Assembly: GCF_047675955.1 (NCBI RefSeq)
Contig: NC_132911.1
Location: forward strand, 77,285,133 to 77,349,132
DNA from: Chlorocebus sabaeus
Lineage: Eukaryota; Chordata; Mammalia; Primates; Cercopithecidae
DNA length: 64,000 bases
Direction of reading: 5' to 3'
Of this stretch, positions 28,412 to 38,010 are shown piece after piece. A program made the translations under genes and the position numbers. The notes beneath the pieces were generated by a model. The model saw nothing but the letters and a program-made list of their open reading frames with translations, searched no databases and was not told the origin of the DNA. The stretch's first letter is position 1, and the number at the start of each line of letters is the position of its first letter.

Positions 28412-31400
28412 CCCCTTGCCCTTTTTTGTTGCCTTTTCCTTTAAACCAGTAGCTTAACTCTTCTTCAAACAATTTGGGGGTGGGGGGAGGGTCCCACAGT
28501 GGGAAATGTGTCCCCAAATCACATTTTTTAGAATATGCAGCCATAGTACCCTCCTTATGGAGAAACTGGAACTATTTTATATAACTTAATACCACCAGAT
28601 TCATTTCAGGGCAAGAAGGGGAGGGGACATTAATCAGTTTCAGAACCTTGCAACAAATTACACTTAAAGAACAGTTAGGAACTTGTTAATCTTCTGTCAC
28701 CTACCTTGATGTGGTGCTGGGGATCTGGATTAGTCATTTAACACCTGCAGGCAAGACCAGAGCACGTAAATACAGGGAAGTCATTAGAGCCAACCTGCTA
28801 TGATATCTGAGTTTCTAGTCAGAGCCAGCCGCTGGCTCGAGTTAGAGTGGACATGTGAGTGAGTGATTCAGATTTGTCAGGTAACCAAGTACATGCCTGG
28901 CTAACTTTTTGTATTTTTTAGAGAGTCAGGGTTTCACAATGTTTCCTAGGGTGGTCTTGAACTCCTGGGCTCAAGTGATCCTCCTGCCTTAGCCTCCCCC
29001 AAAGCTTGGGGATTACAAGTGTGAGCCACTGTGCCCAGCTGTTTTCTAGTTTAGATTGGAATACATAAACTCCATTGTGATGTTACTTTTTTTCAATTCT
29101 GTGATATAATAACCATGTATAAATTATAGAGCCTAAAGCTGAACCCATAATAACCTGAAGTACCAGTTTTTGACTTTTTTTAGTAACAGATCAAAATAAT
29201 AATTACTGTCATAATTACTCTTTCTGTTTTTACTACTACAAAGAAATACAATCAAGCTGAAACATGTGTCTCTCTTCCTCAGCACTGTACTTGGGCAATG
29301 CAGTAATAAGGAGTGGGTTCACTTGCTGTATTAGTCTGTTCTCATACTGCCATACAGAAATTCTTGAAACTGGGTAATTTACAAAGAAAAGAAGTCTAAT
29401 TGGCTCATGGTTCTGCAGGCTGTACAGGAAGCATAGAGGCTTCTGCTCCATTTCTGGGGAAGCCTCAGGGAGCTTTCAATCATGGTAGAAGGCAAAGGGG
29501 GTACAGCAGTAAACACTGCGGAAGCAGGAGGAAGTGAGGGGGTGGGTGGGGGTGGGGGCTGCACACATTTTAACAACCCGATCTCACAAGAACTCACTCA
29601 TTATCACTAGAGCAGCACCAGGAAATGGTCCTGAACCATATATGAAAGATCACTCCCATGGTCCAGTTACCTCCCGCCAGGCCATACCTCTGATATTGGG
29701 GATTATAGTTGACATGAGATTTGGGTAGGGGCACAGATCCAAACCGTATCACTAGTTCTCCTCCACAGTGCCTGTCTCTGTGTAGCAAAGTAATTTTCCC
29801 TTAATATTTGGAAGATTGATCTGGGTCTTCCAGCTTAGTCTGGAACAGTCAGACAAATAAGTATAAGACAATCAAAATCAAAACACTATAAAACATATAA
29901 TCATGTTAAGGTGAATGGTACTGACTATATGTCTTACAGAAATATAGACAAAGTCAGGCTGACCTAGAATAATATTAGATAAAGGTTTAACACCCTAACT
30001 ACCTTCAATAAAGAATTATTAGGGGACTCCAGTGACATAAAGCACTTTGAAAAGTATGAGAGACTATATAAATATGTGATGAATATTATACTTTGATTTA
30101 CATAGGAAGGGTCAGGGATAGATTATCAGAAGAGTTCCTGGGTCAAATGACACAGGTGAGAATAAGCATTTCATGGGTACTGATGAGGAAACTCAAACGG
30201 TATGAGTTGGGACTGGGGTGATGCATGATGACTGGGGAAGACCTTGGGATACTTCACAAAAATTCATGTGGCATCTGTATGAATAATTGATGGGAGCATA
30301 GAAAAACATCAGAATTAATGGAATTGCTGTTTTCAATCTTTACACATAAAAATTATAACAAATTAGATAGGGTCAAGGGCAGTGGCTCATGCCTGTAATC
30401 CCAGCACTTTAGGAGGCCGAGATGGGAGGATCACTTGAGCCCAGGAGTTCAAGACTGGCCTGGGCAAAATAGTGAGACCCCTTCTCTACAAAAAATTAAA
30501 AATTAGCTGGGCATGGTGACGTGCATCTGTAGTCCCAGCTACTCGGGAGGCTGAGGCAGAAGGATCACTTGAGCCCCGGAGTTCGAGGCTATGATTATGC
30601 CATTGCACTCCAACCTGGGCAACACTGCAAAACCCTGTCCCCCACCCCACCCCCACCCCCACAAAAAAACCCACAAACCCAAATTAGGTTTCATGCAAAA
30701 ACTCAGTGATACCTTAGCCAGTAAATCCTCTGAGAAGGGAATGCAGCTCTTCCTTAAGTCTGCTCTGTAGTGTTTGGTTGTGTGGGTTTTTTTAACTTCA
30801 TAAATCATGGGAAGCTGTGCTGGCAGTAGGAGATAACTCAGCAGTAGACAGATTGCTCTTCGCTGCTTTCTTTTAAGAAGCAGGTTATAAAACTGTTGGG
30901 AGCCTGGTAGAGTAGTTAATAGATCATTGTAAGCAATTTGAAGTAATTTTTTTTTTTTTTTTTGTCTGATACAGCCTTGCATTTTGAAGACAAGTGAGCT
31001 AGAGAGAAAAGAGTTTAGTGAGTAAGAAATCAGTGCCGCCTCTGATTTTGTGCCACCTCTAGCACAAGTTCCAGGGCCTCTGGGTCCCCCACCCTGGAAC
31101 GTGTGCCACACTCTGCCTCACTGTGTGGCCAGTCACCTGCATCTGTGGCAGAGTCCTTGCAGTAAAACCCACGTTGGAATGTGACTGTTCAGAATGATAT
31201 ACGTTCTTGTCAGTGTACAGTTGGCATTATAATATGTTTTTCACAAAAATAGTTCTATAATTTACCCTGTTTTTTTACATCCTAAAATACTTTGTCTCCT
31301 GCTAGTTCACTTTGGTGGTAAGCCTTGGGATTCCAGAGCACACTGCTGGAGTATCTCTTCATTGATGGGTCTGTTACTATGTAGACATCACCATAAGGCA

Positions 31401-34400
31401 CACATTAATACAAGGCAATGTTTGTAGTAGGCTATGGTCCCTCCCAAACCATGAGATAGCTGCATTGAAGTGTCATGAGCAGAAACAAATCTCTGGCTTG
31501 GGAGTACTTTAAATTAGCAGATAACTGTCACTTGAAAGGTGATTAAGAACCTTCTGCCAATGACTCTCTTTTCATCTCTAGACACTGTCCACAAAAGCTC
31601 TTACATTACAGTCTTGTCGGTTGTGACTTACAATAGGCCTGCCATGCTGATGATACAGTGCTAAGCTAACCAGACAAAAGATCTTCTTGATAAATGTAAA
31701 ATATTTTTAAAGGAATTGGGAAATGTAACATCATGTGAATAAAAATTTGTTTTGTGATCTTGGATTGGGTTTTAGATGAAATTCATGACGTCAGTTCTAA
31801 AACTTGAATCTAACTTTGTTTCAGACCACTAAGGCTTTTCTTCCTACGATGCTGGAGATTAATCATGGTCATATTGTGACAGTTGCAAGTTCCTTGGGAT
31901 TGTTCAGTACTGCCGGAGTTGAGGTTTGTCAGATATATAGCATTTCTTTCATTCAATCTGTTGATCCTGTGATAAGTACATCAGAACCTCCAGGAGAGCA
32001 CCTGCTGCCCCTCCATTCATGAAAGCTGCACAAAGGCACTCTGCATGTGTGCTGCGTATAGGATGTTCCACAGGAACCCAGGGCCAGCCACTGGAAGGGA
32101 ATTCTAAGTCAGGTGTGGTGGCGTGCACCTGTAGTCCTAGCTACTTGGGAGGCTGAGGTGGGAGAATCGCTTGAGCCCAGGTGTTCAAGACTGCAGTGAG
32201 CTATGATGGCACCACTGCACTTCAGCCTGGGAGACAGAGCAAGACCCTGTCTCTAAAACAAAATGAAAAAAGGGAATGGACTTCTGCGTCTTCTGCCATA
32301 AAATCTCTTACACTAGTTTGACAAAGCAGCAGCAACAAGAAAAGTATATGGGCCAGCCCTCAGTGTGCCCATTTTTATTAGCAGCTTCGCTTGACGATGG
32401 CAGGAGGCACAGGGCCAAGAATAGAACCATGGAAGGCTGTGGGGAACAGAAGAATGAGGCCAGAGGTTCACATTCGGTTGTGGTCACCTTGCCAAAACTG
32501 AGCTATCTTGTATTAATTAGCCCATCAGATGAGGTGGTCAGGTATCCGCATTGTAAGTTTGTAGAATTGTAAAACTGGATTTCATCAAACCCTGTTCTTC
32601 ACGATATTCAGATGATAAAGCATGAGTACGTATATTGTTCTGTCCTGTTTATCCTCTGCATGCCTGTAAAGCTGAAAACATCACTCCATGCAAATATGCA
32701 AAAGGACACATTATTTAAATAGCACCCATATCAAGGGATTCCATTTCTAAAGCTGGGCCATGGACAATAACTTTTTTCCTATATTGTGTGCCCTTAGGTT
32801 AAGTTCTAGTTTAAGATTACAAGGCATGGTTATCATTTTCATTTTAACTTCACCATACAGAGAAAGTCAAATCATAACAATTTATAGCCTAAGCTAGATT
32901 TGCCTTTATTCTTCTTGCATTAAACAAACTGGTTTTTCTTTCTCCTTTACTGAACAAGAGACCATTTGTAAATTTTCCAGACACTTCAGAGTGAACCTCT
33001 CTCCATTTTAACTTCAGCTTGTTAGCTTTCATAGAATCCTTTATGGTAACTTCCCCAAAGTAATATGATACTTACTTGATGTGACAAAAAGCATTCATCT
33101 GTTTCTGCTGTTGCTTTGAAAATATTATTTCTGCACTGAACCACATCAGGTATCTGTCTTTGTTTTGTTTTTGTTTTGTTTTGTTTTTTTGAGATGGAGT
33201 CTCACCCTTATCGCACAGGCTGGAGTGCAGTGGCATGATCTCGGCTAATTGCAACCTCCACTTCCCAGGTTCAAGCAATTCTCCTGCCTCAGCCTCCTGA
33301 GTAGCTGGGACTACAGGCACATGCCCATCATGCCCAGCTAATTTTTATATTTTTAGTAGAGGCGGGGTTTCACCATTTTGGCCAGGCTGGTCTCGAACTC
33401 CTGACCTCAAGTGATCCAGCCACCTTGGCCTCCCAAAGTGCTGGGATTACAGACGTGAGCCACCGCGCCCAGCCAGGTATCTGTTTTTTAAAATGATTTC
33501 CTTTTCTTCGTGTAGTCACCTGTAACCCTATGTATTAGACATCCAACCATAGTAATAGGACCAGGGAGGCTTCAGTTTGGTTGGGGATAGGGCATATGCT
33601 TAGTATTTCTGCTTTCTCCCCTCTTTAACTCAGGATTACTGTGCCAGTAAATTTGGAGTTGTGGGTTTTCATGAATCCCTGAGCCATGAACTAAAGGCTG
33701 CTGAAAAGGATGGAATTAAAACAACTTTGGTTTGCCCTTATCTTGTAGACACTGGCATGTTCAGAGGCTGCCGAATCAGGTCAGTGAGAACCTATATTAT
33801 TACTGATAAAAAGAATAATATTGGGAGAATATGTGGAATTGGACTTTCAAACATAGCCCTGTATTTTAACTATCATTTGACAATCTGTGGCTTTCATTGG
33901 TCAAGATTAAGTTTGTAAAATTGGTGTATAAGATTGGCAAGGGAGAGACTGGTGCCACACTGATACTAATTTGCAGAAATTAATCCAGAATCATCAGATA
34001 GGAAATGGCTTCTCTGTAAAGAGAAAACATAGATATCCAGTCTTTTCCTTAGAAGCTCATCTTTTGGAGTTGTTTCTTTAATATTGGTATTGGTAAATAG
34101 GGATTCCAGAAGAAAATTCCTTCATGTGACTTGGGTCTGGATGTGAAACAATGTCACTGTCACAGAGATTAACTTGCCTTTCTTCTGAAAAGACCATTGA
34201 ATATTACACTCCAGATTTGGAAACGTCCTTTTTGCAGCAAGCGTATGTAACTAGATTCACTCTGGCAGAATGAGAAGAACCATTTAGATGTACTGAAAAA
34301 TGAAATAAAATACCCACACACATAGAAAGGAGGCATGTGGGAATATAAATGTCAAGTTACATCTGACTTGAGCTCAGCAGAATAAACAAAACCGTGAATC

Positions 34401-35733
34401 ATTAAGAGGATGCTTGTGAAGACATGCTTACTTTGAAATCTTTGCTTGGGTGAATTTGAAAGGCAAAGGAAGATAACCAAACCAGTTCCCTGTTGGTTGG
34501 GGGCCATTCTTAACGTGTACTGAACTGAACAAGCAGCAAAATAGGTGGAAGGTGATTTGAATCACTCCAAAGTCAGGGTGACTCCAAGTCTGAACTGGAA
34601 AATGGACTCCAGCTCTGCCTCTTATCCCACACACGTATGTGTTTGTGTGAACATGTGTGTGTGTGTTGGTGGTTTGTTTTGTTTTGTTTTGTTTTCCTCT
34701 TATGTACTTGGGAGGCAGTTGCTGAGGGTCTTGCGGAGCTCTGTTTCCTCCAGTGTAGCATAGCAGCAGGTGCAGGGGTCCAAAGCTATGGTGGCAAAAT
34801 GAAGAATGAAAGGAATAAATTGCACACCGTCATTTCAACATGTAACCTAGTGAATTAAACTGAAGGTAGGATGTCTATATGCGCTTCATTTCAGGGGCCC
34901 CTAGAGAATATACCTTAGCTTTCCCTCTTCCAGCATCCTGGAAAGTAGATACCTGGCCCTCCTTTCACTTTGAAAGCTTACCCCCTCATTTTGACTACAC
35001 CTAATGCTAAAAGCTTGGCATCTTGCTTGGGATTAGTGTTTGCTATGCCAAACACCCTCTCCTCTTTCTATTGAAAGCAAAACATAGGAAAATAATTTGA
35101 AATACATTTTAAGGCATCTTAAAAACATGACTTTTTCATCTTATGGAAAAGCAGACCAATTTTACTTTTTTTCCCCCAACTTGTTTTCTAGACTGTGCCA
35201 GTAAAATGTGTTCATAGTAGGAAAATTTGGAAAATACAGAAAAGCACTATGAAGAAAACAAAATGTACCCAAAATCCCATCACTCAGATAACGTCACTGT
35301 TAATGTTTTGATATGTATTTCCAGTCTTTTCTATTGTGTTAATTCTTCATTTTGTTTTGGAATAAATAACTTTCAGGAAAGAAATTGAGCCTTTTCTGCC
35401 ACCTCTGAAGCCTGATTACTGTGTGAAGCAGGCCATGAAGGCCATCCTCACTGACCAGCCCATGATCTGCACCCCTCGCCTCATGTACATCGTGACCTTC
35501 ATGAAGAGGTAACTGGGAGGGTTCCCTCACTGACCAGGTCTCTCCATGCCTGCCCGATGTCTTAGTTGAAACTTCAAGTTTGCTAACAGCTGTGACTTTC
35601 CTTTTTCAGCATCCTCCCATTTGAAGCAGTTGTGTGCATGTATCGGTTCCTAGGAGCGGACAAGTGTATGTACCCCTTTATTGCTCAAAGAAAGCAAGCC
35701 ACAAACAATAATGAAGCAAAAAATGGAATCTAA
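8814..35733 (+). CDS. RDH10: RDH10, retinol dehydrogenase 10, six coding exons
   Basis: Microsomal short-chain dehydrogenase/reductase (SDR16C family) that oxidises all-trans-retinol to all-trans-retinal. This is the first step of retinoic acid synthesis and is essential in embryos. Coding segments are 8814-9102, 10716-10951, 31825-31923, 33634-33779, 35377-35508 and 35610-35733. They sum to 1026 nt, that is 341 residues plus stop, the family length for RDH10, with all junctions GT-AG and in phase. Visible parts are a hydrophobic N-terminal membrane anchor (about 3-27), the cofactor motif TGAGSGLG with GxxxGxG at residues 43-49, NNAG at 144-147, catalytic Ser197, and Tyr210-x-x-x-Lys214 in YCASK. 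The C-terminus is NNNEAKNGI. The start ATG (GTCGCGATGA) gives the known N-terminus [10 protein letters not shown]. The leader is GC-rich with one short uORF. The gene diverges from RPL7. Confidence 0.98.
9103..10715 (+). other. RDH10: RDH10 intron 1
   Basis: 1.6 kb. The first 300 bp continue the CpG island and the rest is unique AT-rich sequence with a T-run near 9762. No repeat or conserved RNA was recognised. Confidence 0.85.
10716..10951 (+). CDS. RDH10: RDH10 exon 2
   Basis: The acceptor is GACAG at 10711-10715 and the donor GTAAAT starts at 10952. It encodes residues 97-175, including the TYTCDVG strand and the NNAG motif that stabilises the central sheet. It ends in phase 0 at Trp175 (CHAHFW). 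Confidence 0.97.
12045..12335 (-). mobile_element. Antisense Alu nested in the tail of a second Alu
   Basis: Near full-length Alu. It is preceded on the plus strand by CTTTATTTATTT, which recurs at its other end (about 12336), so it appears to have inserted into the T-rich tail of the adjacent Alu at 12337-12627. Confidence 0.9.
12337..12627 (-). mobile_element. Antisense Alu (host of the nested copy)
   Basis: Near full-length Alu. The pair as a unit is bounded by a target-site duplication, AACATGAACTTTATTTA at 12027-12043 and AACGTGAACTTTATTTA at 12628-12644. This Alu therefore inserted first. Confidence 0.9.
14190..14560 (+). repeat. L2 LINE 3' end
   Basis: Diverged L2 phrases in order: GTAGCTCAAGTCTCAATATA, then ACGTTTCCTCCCCACTGCAG, then GTAGATGGCAAGCTGTCTGA and TTCAATAAATATTTG at the 3' end. 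Confidence 0.65.
14651..14945 (+). mobile_element. Alu (old subfamily)
   Basis: Dimeric Alu starting GGGACGGGCACAGTGGCTCA with both arms present and a diverged tail (CATCTCAAAGAAAGGAAAAG). Confidence 0.9.
15584..15885 (+). mobile_element. Alu (AluJ-like)
   Basis: Dimeric Alu with many substitutions (GGTCAGGGTGCAGTGACTCA) and the AluJ-like phrase GCCTTGAGCCCAGGGGTCGT. The tail is AAGAAAAGGAAAAGAAAAA. Confidence 0.88.
17440..18055 (+). repeat. L2 LINE fragment
   Basis: It shows the L2 order of cytosine-rich phrases: AAAACTGAACAAACTCCTCT, CTCCAGCCTGCACTCATTCA, GCTCATTAGCATGGCATCCT, then the region with GGCTGTTCTGCCATTTGAG. No intact frame. Confidence 0.6.
18060..20840. other. Unique intronic sequence, nothing recognised
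   Basis: AT-rich RDH10 intron 2 sequence. Only a T-run near 19682-19695 and short chance open frames are visible. Confidence 0.5.
20845..21030 (-). repeat. MIR SINE
   Basis: It matches the reverse complement of MIR: TGGATGAGGAAACAAACCCA, then GAGAGGTGAAGGGACTTCCC, then TAGGACCCAAACCCTCAGCC. Confidence 0.75.
22961..23178 (+). mobile_element. MER20-like hAT-Charlie DNA transposon
   Basis: It begins with a CAGTTCTCA-type terminal repeat and carries the MER20 phrases GATTTTGCCCCCAGGGGACA, AACATCTGGAGACATTTTTC, TACTGGCATCTAGTGGAGAG and CAGGGATGCTGCTTAAACAT. It is a non-autonomous element with no transposase. MER20 copies elsewhere are known to have become regulatory elements. Confidence 0.7.
23181..23338 (+). 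mobile_element. MER5A-like hAT-Charlie DNA transposon
   Basis: It starts CACTGGTTCTCAAACTCAGC and ends ...CAAACCACTG, with the internal phrase CTAGGTGATTCTAATGTAGC. The ends are inverted CAGTGGTT-type termini. It directly abuts the MER20-like copy. Confidence 0.7.
24745..24850 (-). repeat. Intron 2 local repeat, copy C (inverted)
   Basis: The reverse complement aligns with 25550-25655 over about 100 bp. This includes a perfect 31-bp match (24750-24780 against 25620-25650) and flanks near 75-80% identity by eye. The family is not recognised. Confidence 0.8.
25438..25655 (+). repeat. Intron 2 local repeat, copy A
   Basis: The left part (25438-25549) aligns with 26025-26137 at about 80% identity, sharing GATAAACA, AGATGG/AGATAC and TTGAATTGATCACAGGA. 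The right part aligns inverted with 24745-24850. Copy A therefore links the other two. Confidence 0.8.
26025..26170 (+). repeat. Intron 2 local repeat, copy B
   Basis: Same order as copy A: TATGGTCC, TTTGGAA, CTTTCTTGGAT, AGATAAACA, TTGAATTGATCACAGGA, then ACAATGAGGCC. It lies 587 bp downstream of copy A. Confidence 0.8.
26200..28340. other. Unique intronic sequence, nothing recognised
   Basis: RDH10 intron 2. A T-run occurs at about 26683-26701. No gene or clear repeat seen. Confidence 0.5.
28361..28408 (+). repeat. (CT)n microsatellite
   Basis: About 24 uninterrupted CT units in RDH10 intron 2, flanked by further pyrimidine-rich sequence from 28329. Likely length-variable. Confidence 0.95.
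28893..29041 (-). mobile_element. Partial antisense Alu
   Basis: About 150 bp matching the left arm in reverse orientation, from GCCTGGCTAACTTTTTGTAT to GAGCCACTGTGCCCAGCT. The right arm is missing. Confidence 0.82.
29324..29751 (+). repeat. MST/THE-type MaLR solo LTR
   Basis: It begins TGCTGTATTAGTCTGTTCTC, includes AACTGGGTAATTTACAAAG, AATCATGGTAGAAGGCAAAG and ATGAGATTTGGGTAGGGGCA, and ends near ACCGTATCA. TCACT lies on both sides (29319-29323 and 29749-29753) and may be the 5-bp target duplication. No internal region is attached. Confidence 0.8.
30370..30640 (+). mobile_element. Alu (AluJ-like) with CCCCA-rich tail
   Basis: Dimeric Alu (GGGTCAAGGGCAGTGGCTCA; TACTCGGGAGGCTGAGGCAG). It runs into a C-rich (CCCCA)n stretch up to about 30668 instead of a plain A-tail. 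Confidence 0.87.
31825..31923 (+). CDS. RDH10: RDH10 exon 3 (99 nt)
   Basis: The acceptor is TTTCAG and the donor GTTTGT starts at 31924. It encodes 33 residues (176-208), [20 protein letters not shown] then [13 protein letters not shown], with catalytic Ser197. Both flanking introns are phase 0, so skipping would keep the frame but remove the catalytic serine. Confidence 0.96.
32107..32275 (+). mobile_element. Alu right-arm fragment
   Basis: A single right-type monomer, from CAGGTGTGGTGGCGTGCACC to AGACCCTGTCTCTAAAACA, in RDH10 intron 3. Confidence 0.82.
33160..33474 (-). mobile_element. Antisense Alu
   Basis: Full-length Alu in reverse orientation after a (TTTTG)n-type tail, ending CCACCGCGCCCAGCC. 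It lies 160 bp before RDH10 exon 4. Confidence 0.92.
33634..33779 (+). CDS. RDH10: RDH10 exon 4 with catalytic Tyr and Lys
   Basis: The acceptor is ACTCAG at 33628-33633 and the donor GTCAGT starts at 33780. It begins [20 protein letters not shown], carrying the SDR YxxxK motif (Tyr210, Lys214), then [12 protein letters not shown], the cofactor-loop region after beta strand 6. Confidence 0.97.
33780..35376 (+). other. RDH10: RDH10 intron 4
   Basis: 1.6 kb. It has a short TG-rich stretch near 34640-34665 and a (TTTTG)n run at 34672-34695. A probable old dispersed-repeat fragment (about 35205-35335) lies close to the exon 5 acceptor. Its family is not assigned. Confidence 0.7.
34672..34695 (+). 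repeat. (TTTTG)n microsatellite
   Basis: Four TTTTG units next to a short TG-rich stretch at about 34640-34665, in RDH10 intron 4. Confidence 0.85.
35377..35508 (+). CDS. RDH10: RDH10 exon 5
   Basis: The acceptor is TTTCAG and the donor GTAACT starts at 35509. It encodes [20 protein letters not shown] through the hydrophobic [11 protein letters not shown] segment, which contributes to C-terminal membrane association in this subfamily. Confidence 0.96.
35610..35733 (+). CDS. RDH10: RDH10 exon 6, coding part
   Basis: A 101-bp intron ending CTTTTTCAG precedes 35610. It encodes the C-terminal [20 protein letters not shown] through NNNEAKNGI, then TAA at 35731-35733. Confidence 0.96.
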
Positions 35734-35866
35734 GAATCTTTTTGTATGGAATATTACTTCTATCAGAAGATGATCCAGATGTTTCAGTCCAATGCACATC
35801 AGCATTGCTGACATTTTATGGATTCTAAACTTGTGTTGTTTCTTTTTTTAATCAACTTTTTTAAAA

Positions 35867-35872
35867 AATAAA
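35867..35872 (+). terminator. RDH10: RDH10 proximal poly(A) signal AATAAA
   Basis: Canonical AATAAA in an A/T-rich context 134 nt after the RDH10 stop codon. Its use is inferred. Confidence 0.7.
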
Positions 35873-36355
35873 GTGTAAATTAACCGACTAGAGTACTTGG
35901 AAAATGTGATCAGTAAAAGTGAACTTAGGTTGTTGCCAGCAGGGTCCTTTTAGGCAGAACCCAAAAACCAGTCAAATCTTTAGAGAAGCACTGTGTGACA
36001 TCTTCAGGTTACCATTATTTTTTTAATGAGCAGGAAGTCTAGAAATGATAACTAGACTGTATATTTCATGTGTGTGATTTTTCAGAATTCCCATAGAGTT
36101 TACTCATTCTTGTTATTAAACTCCAGCCAGTTGACATCTTCACAATTTCAAGGACTGATAGTGCTATATTTTCTCATGTTTTCTAAGTTTCCGTTTTGCA
36201 AGGCCTAGGTGGCTTTTTCTTGGTGTTTGTATGTTTAGCTCTTTTGAAAAGGAATTTTGAAATCTGCATCAACTGAAGTAAATGATATCTGAGTATTACA
36301 GTAAAGGTGACCAAGTCTCTTTCTTAAAGTCACAATGACTAAAGTATTAGCTGAA

Positions 36356-36656
36356 TTTTTTTTTTTTTTTTTTTTTTTGAGACAGAGTCTCGCTCTGTAC
36401 CAGGCTAGAGTGCAGTAGCACAATCTCGGCTCACTGCAGTCTCTGCCTCACGGGTTCAAGTGATTCTCCTGCCTCAGCCTCCCAAGTAGCTGGGACTACA
36501 AGCACGCGCCACCATGCCCAGCTAATTTTTATATTTTTAGTAGAGATGGGGTTTCACCATGTTGGTCACGATTGTCTCCATCTCTTGACATCGTGATCCG
36601 CCCTCCTCAGCCCCCCAAAGTGCTGGGATTAAAGGCATGAGCCACTGCGCCCAGCC
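36356..36656 (-). mobile_element. Antisense Alu in the RDH10 3' UTR
   Basis: Near full-length Alu in reverse orientation between the two RDH10 poly(A) signals. A few bases are missing at CTCTGTACCAGGCTAGAGTG. If the distal signal is used, it lies in the mature mRNA. Confidence 0.9.
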
Positions 36657-37985
36657 TTGAATTTTTAATTTTATCTCTGAAATACTTCATTAAGTGTCTG
36701 GAGACCTAATTATCCTAAAAGATCATCCATTTTCTACCTATGAATTTTGCTGCATACAGAAAGTGCCCTTCCCTCAGGAAGTTGCTGTGTTTCGTTTCTT
36801 TGGATGGACTCTTACCTAGAATACATAGCAGCTCTGCAAAGAAACAGTTTTTTAAAATGGGAACTTCTACATTGAAAAGTCCCCATTTTTGTGCCAACTA
36901 TAATGAGTGAGAGGGAGAAATCTTATTCTATGGCATATGTATGGAAAGGTGTAAAGATTCTTTTGAAAGTTTTATTCATGTTGTAGAACAGCAAATGACA
37001 TTTTTACAGTATTTTTTTGTAAAGCAAACTATTTTGTGCCTTGAATTTGGTATATGTGTATTAGTGAAACATTGTAAAAGTGAACTTCTACCTCTGTATC
37101 TAAATGTATACCATCCACTTGTAAATTACTATAAACTATTATGTGATTGCCTTTTTTTTTTTTTTTTTTTTTTTTTAGAATGTCTTGTTTAAATAGCGGC
37201 CAATGTTTAAGGCTATTAAAATAAGCCAACTTTTACTAATTGGGGAGTTTTATAAATGACTGATTAAATTTAAAGAATTAACTTACATGCAACTGTGTGA
37301 TTATTAGTTATCAGCAGTGTTGTAAGGAAAATTACTGTGTTCTTTTTTAATGATCATTATCCCACTTTAGGTAAAGAAAAATGTTGGAATGGAATAGTGT
37401 TGGGAAACAGACATTAACAACCTAGGGTGCCTGCACTCAAATAGCCAATGTTACCGTCCCTAGATTAGATACTTGATTAAGGGCTTGTTCGTACCAAAAG
37501 TGGGGAAACAATCCATGACCTGTGTTTTAGTTTGGCTGCACCACAGATCAAATCTGCACTGTGTCTACATAGGAAAAGGTCCTGCTGTGTGCTAATGTTC
37601 CCAGTGCAGGACTTGAGGAAGAGCTCTGTTGTATGTTTCCATTTCTCTTTATAAAAGATAACCAAATCTTGTGGCCTTTATAACAATGGAAGCACTGGCT
37701 GCCTCTTAATTTTCAATCATGGACCTAAATAAGTACTCTGAAGTAGTCTCAGCAGTGCCAGGTGGGGACAGATATACTCAGAGGTTATCCAGGTCTGCCT
37801 CCCAGCAAGCCTGGAGTACAACAAACCCTCGTAGAGAAATCTGTTGTAATTTAACAACCCACTTATTCACCTTAAAACTGAGGAAAGTCTTCTTTACATC
37901 TAATTTTATTCTTGTGTGTTGTAACTTAAACCTTTTTCTATTTTTGTTTATTATTGCCCTTACAAGGGTGTCTTACTCCAAGTTC

Positions 37986-37991
37986 AATAAA
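37986..37991 (+). terminator. RDH10: RDH10 distal poly(A) signal AATAAA
   Basis: Canonical AATAAA in AAGTTCAATAAACC, followed within 25 bases by a T-rich downstream element (CTTTTTTGT). It fits the long RDH10 transcript class. Confidence 0.65.
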
Positions 37992-38010
37992 CCTAATTCA
38001 TTTAACTTTT

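Larger units (their letters stand above)
10952..31824 (+). other. RDH10: RDH10 intron 2 (20.9 kb)
   Basis: This is the large intron separating the cofactor-binding exons from the catalytic exons. It holds Alus, two L2 fragments, a MIR, MER20 and MER5A, a MaLR-type LTR, a (CT)n tract and a local repeat family at 24.7-26.2 kb. Long stretches (12650-14190, 15890-17440, 18060-20840, 21040-22950, 26200-28340) look unique and AT-rich, with no gene I can support. Confidence 0.8.
31924..33633 (+). other. RDH10: RDH10 intron 3
   Basis: 1.7 kb. It contains an Alu right-arm fragment (32107-32275) and a full antisense Alu (33160-33474). The remainder is unremarkable. Confidence 0.85.
35734..38010 (+). 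other. RDH10: RDH10 3' UTR with two poly(A) signals
   Basis: A first AATAAA at 35867-35872 lies 134 nt after the stop, and a second at 37986-37991 would give a 3' UTR of about 2.28 kb. RDH10 transcripts near 4 kb are known, which fits the distal site, so short and long isoforms are both plausible. An antisense Alu (36356-36656) is embedded, and a T22 run lies at 37153-37174. The distal cleavage point is estimated. Confidence 0.7.

Noticed and set aside
28242..28544. ORF with Arg-Glu repeats
   Set aside because: It is the translation of the (CT)n microsatellite.
30539..31111. 190-codon minus-strand ORF
   Set aside because: Its C-terminal part is Alu and the C-rich tail, the middle crosses a T-run giving poly-Lys, and the rest has no protein-like pattern.
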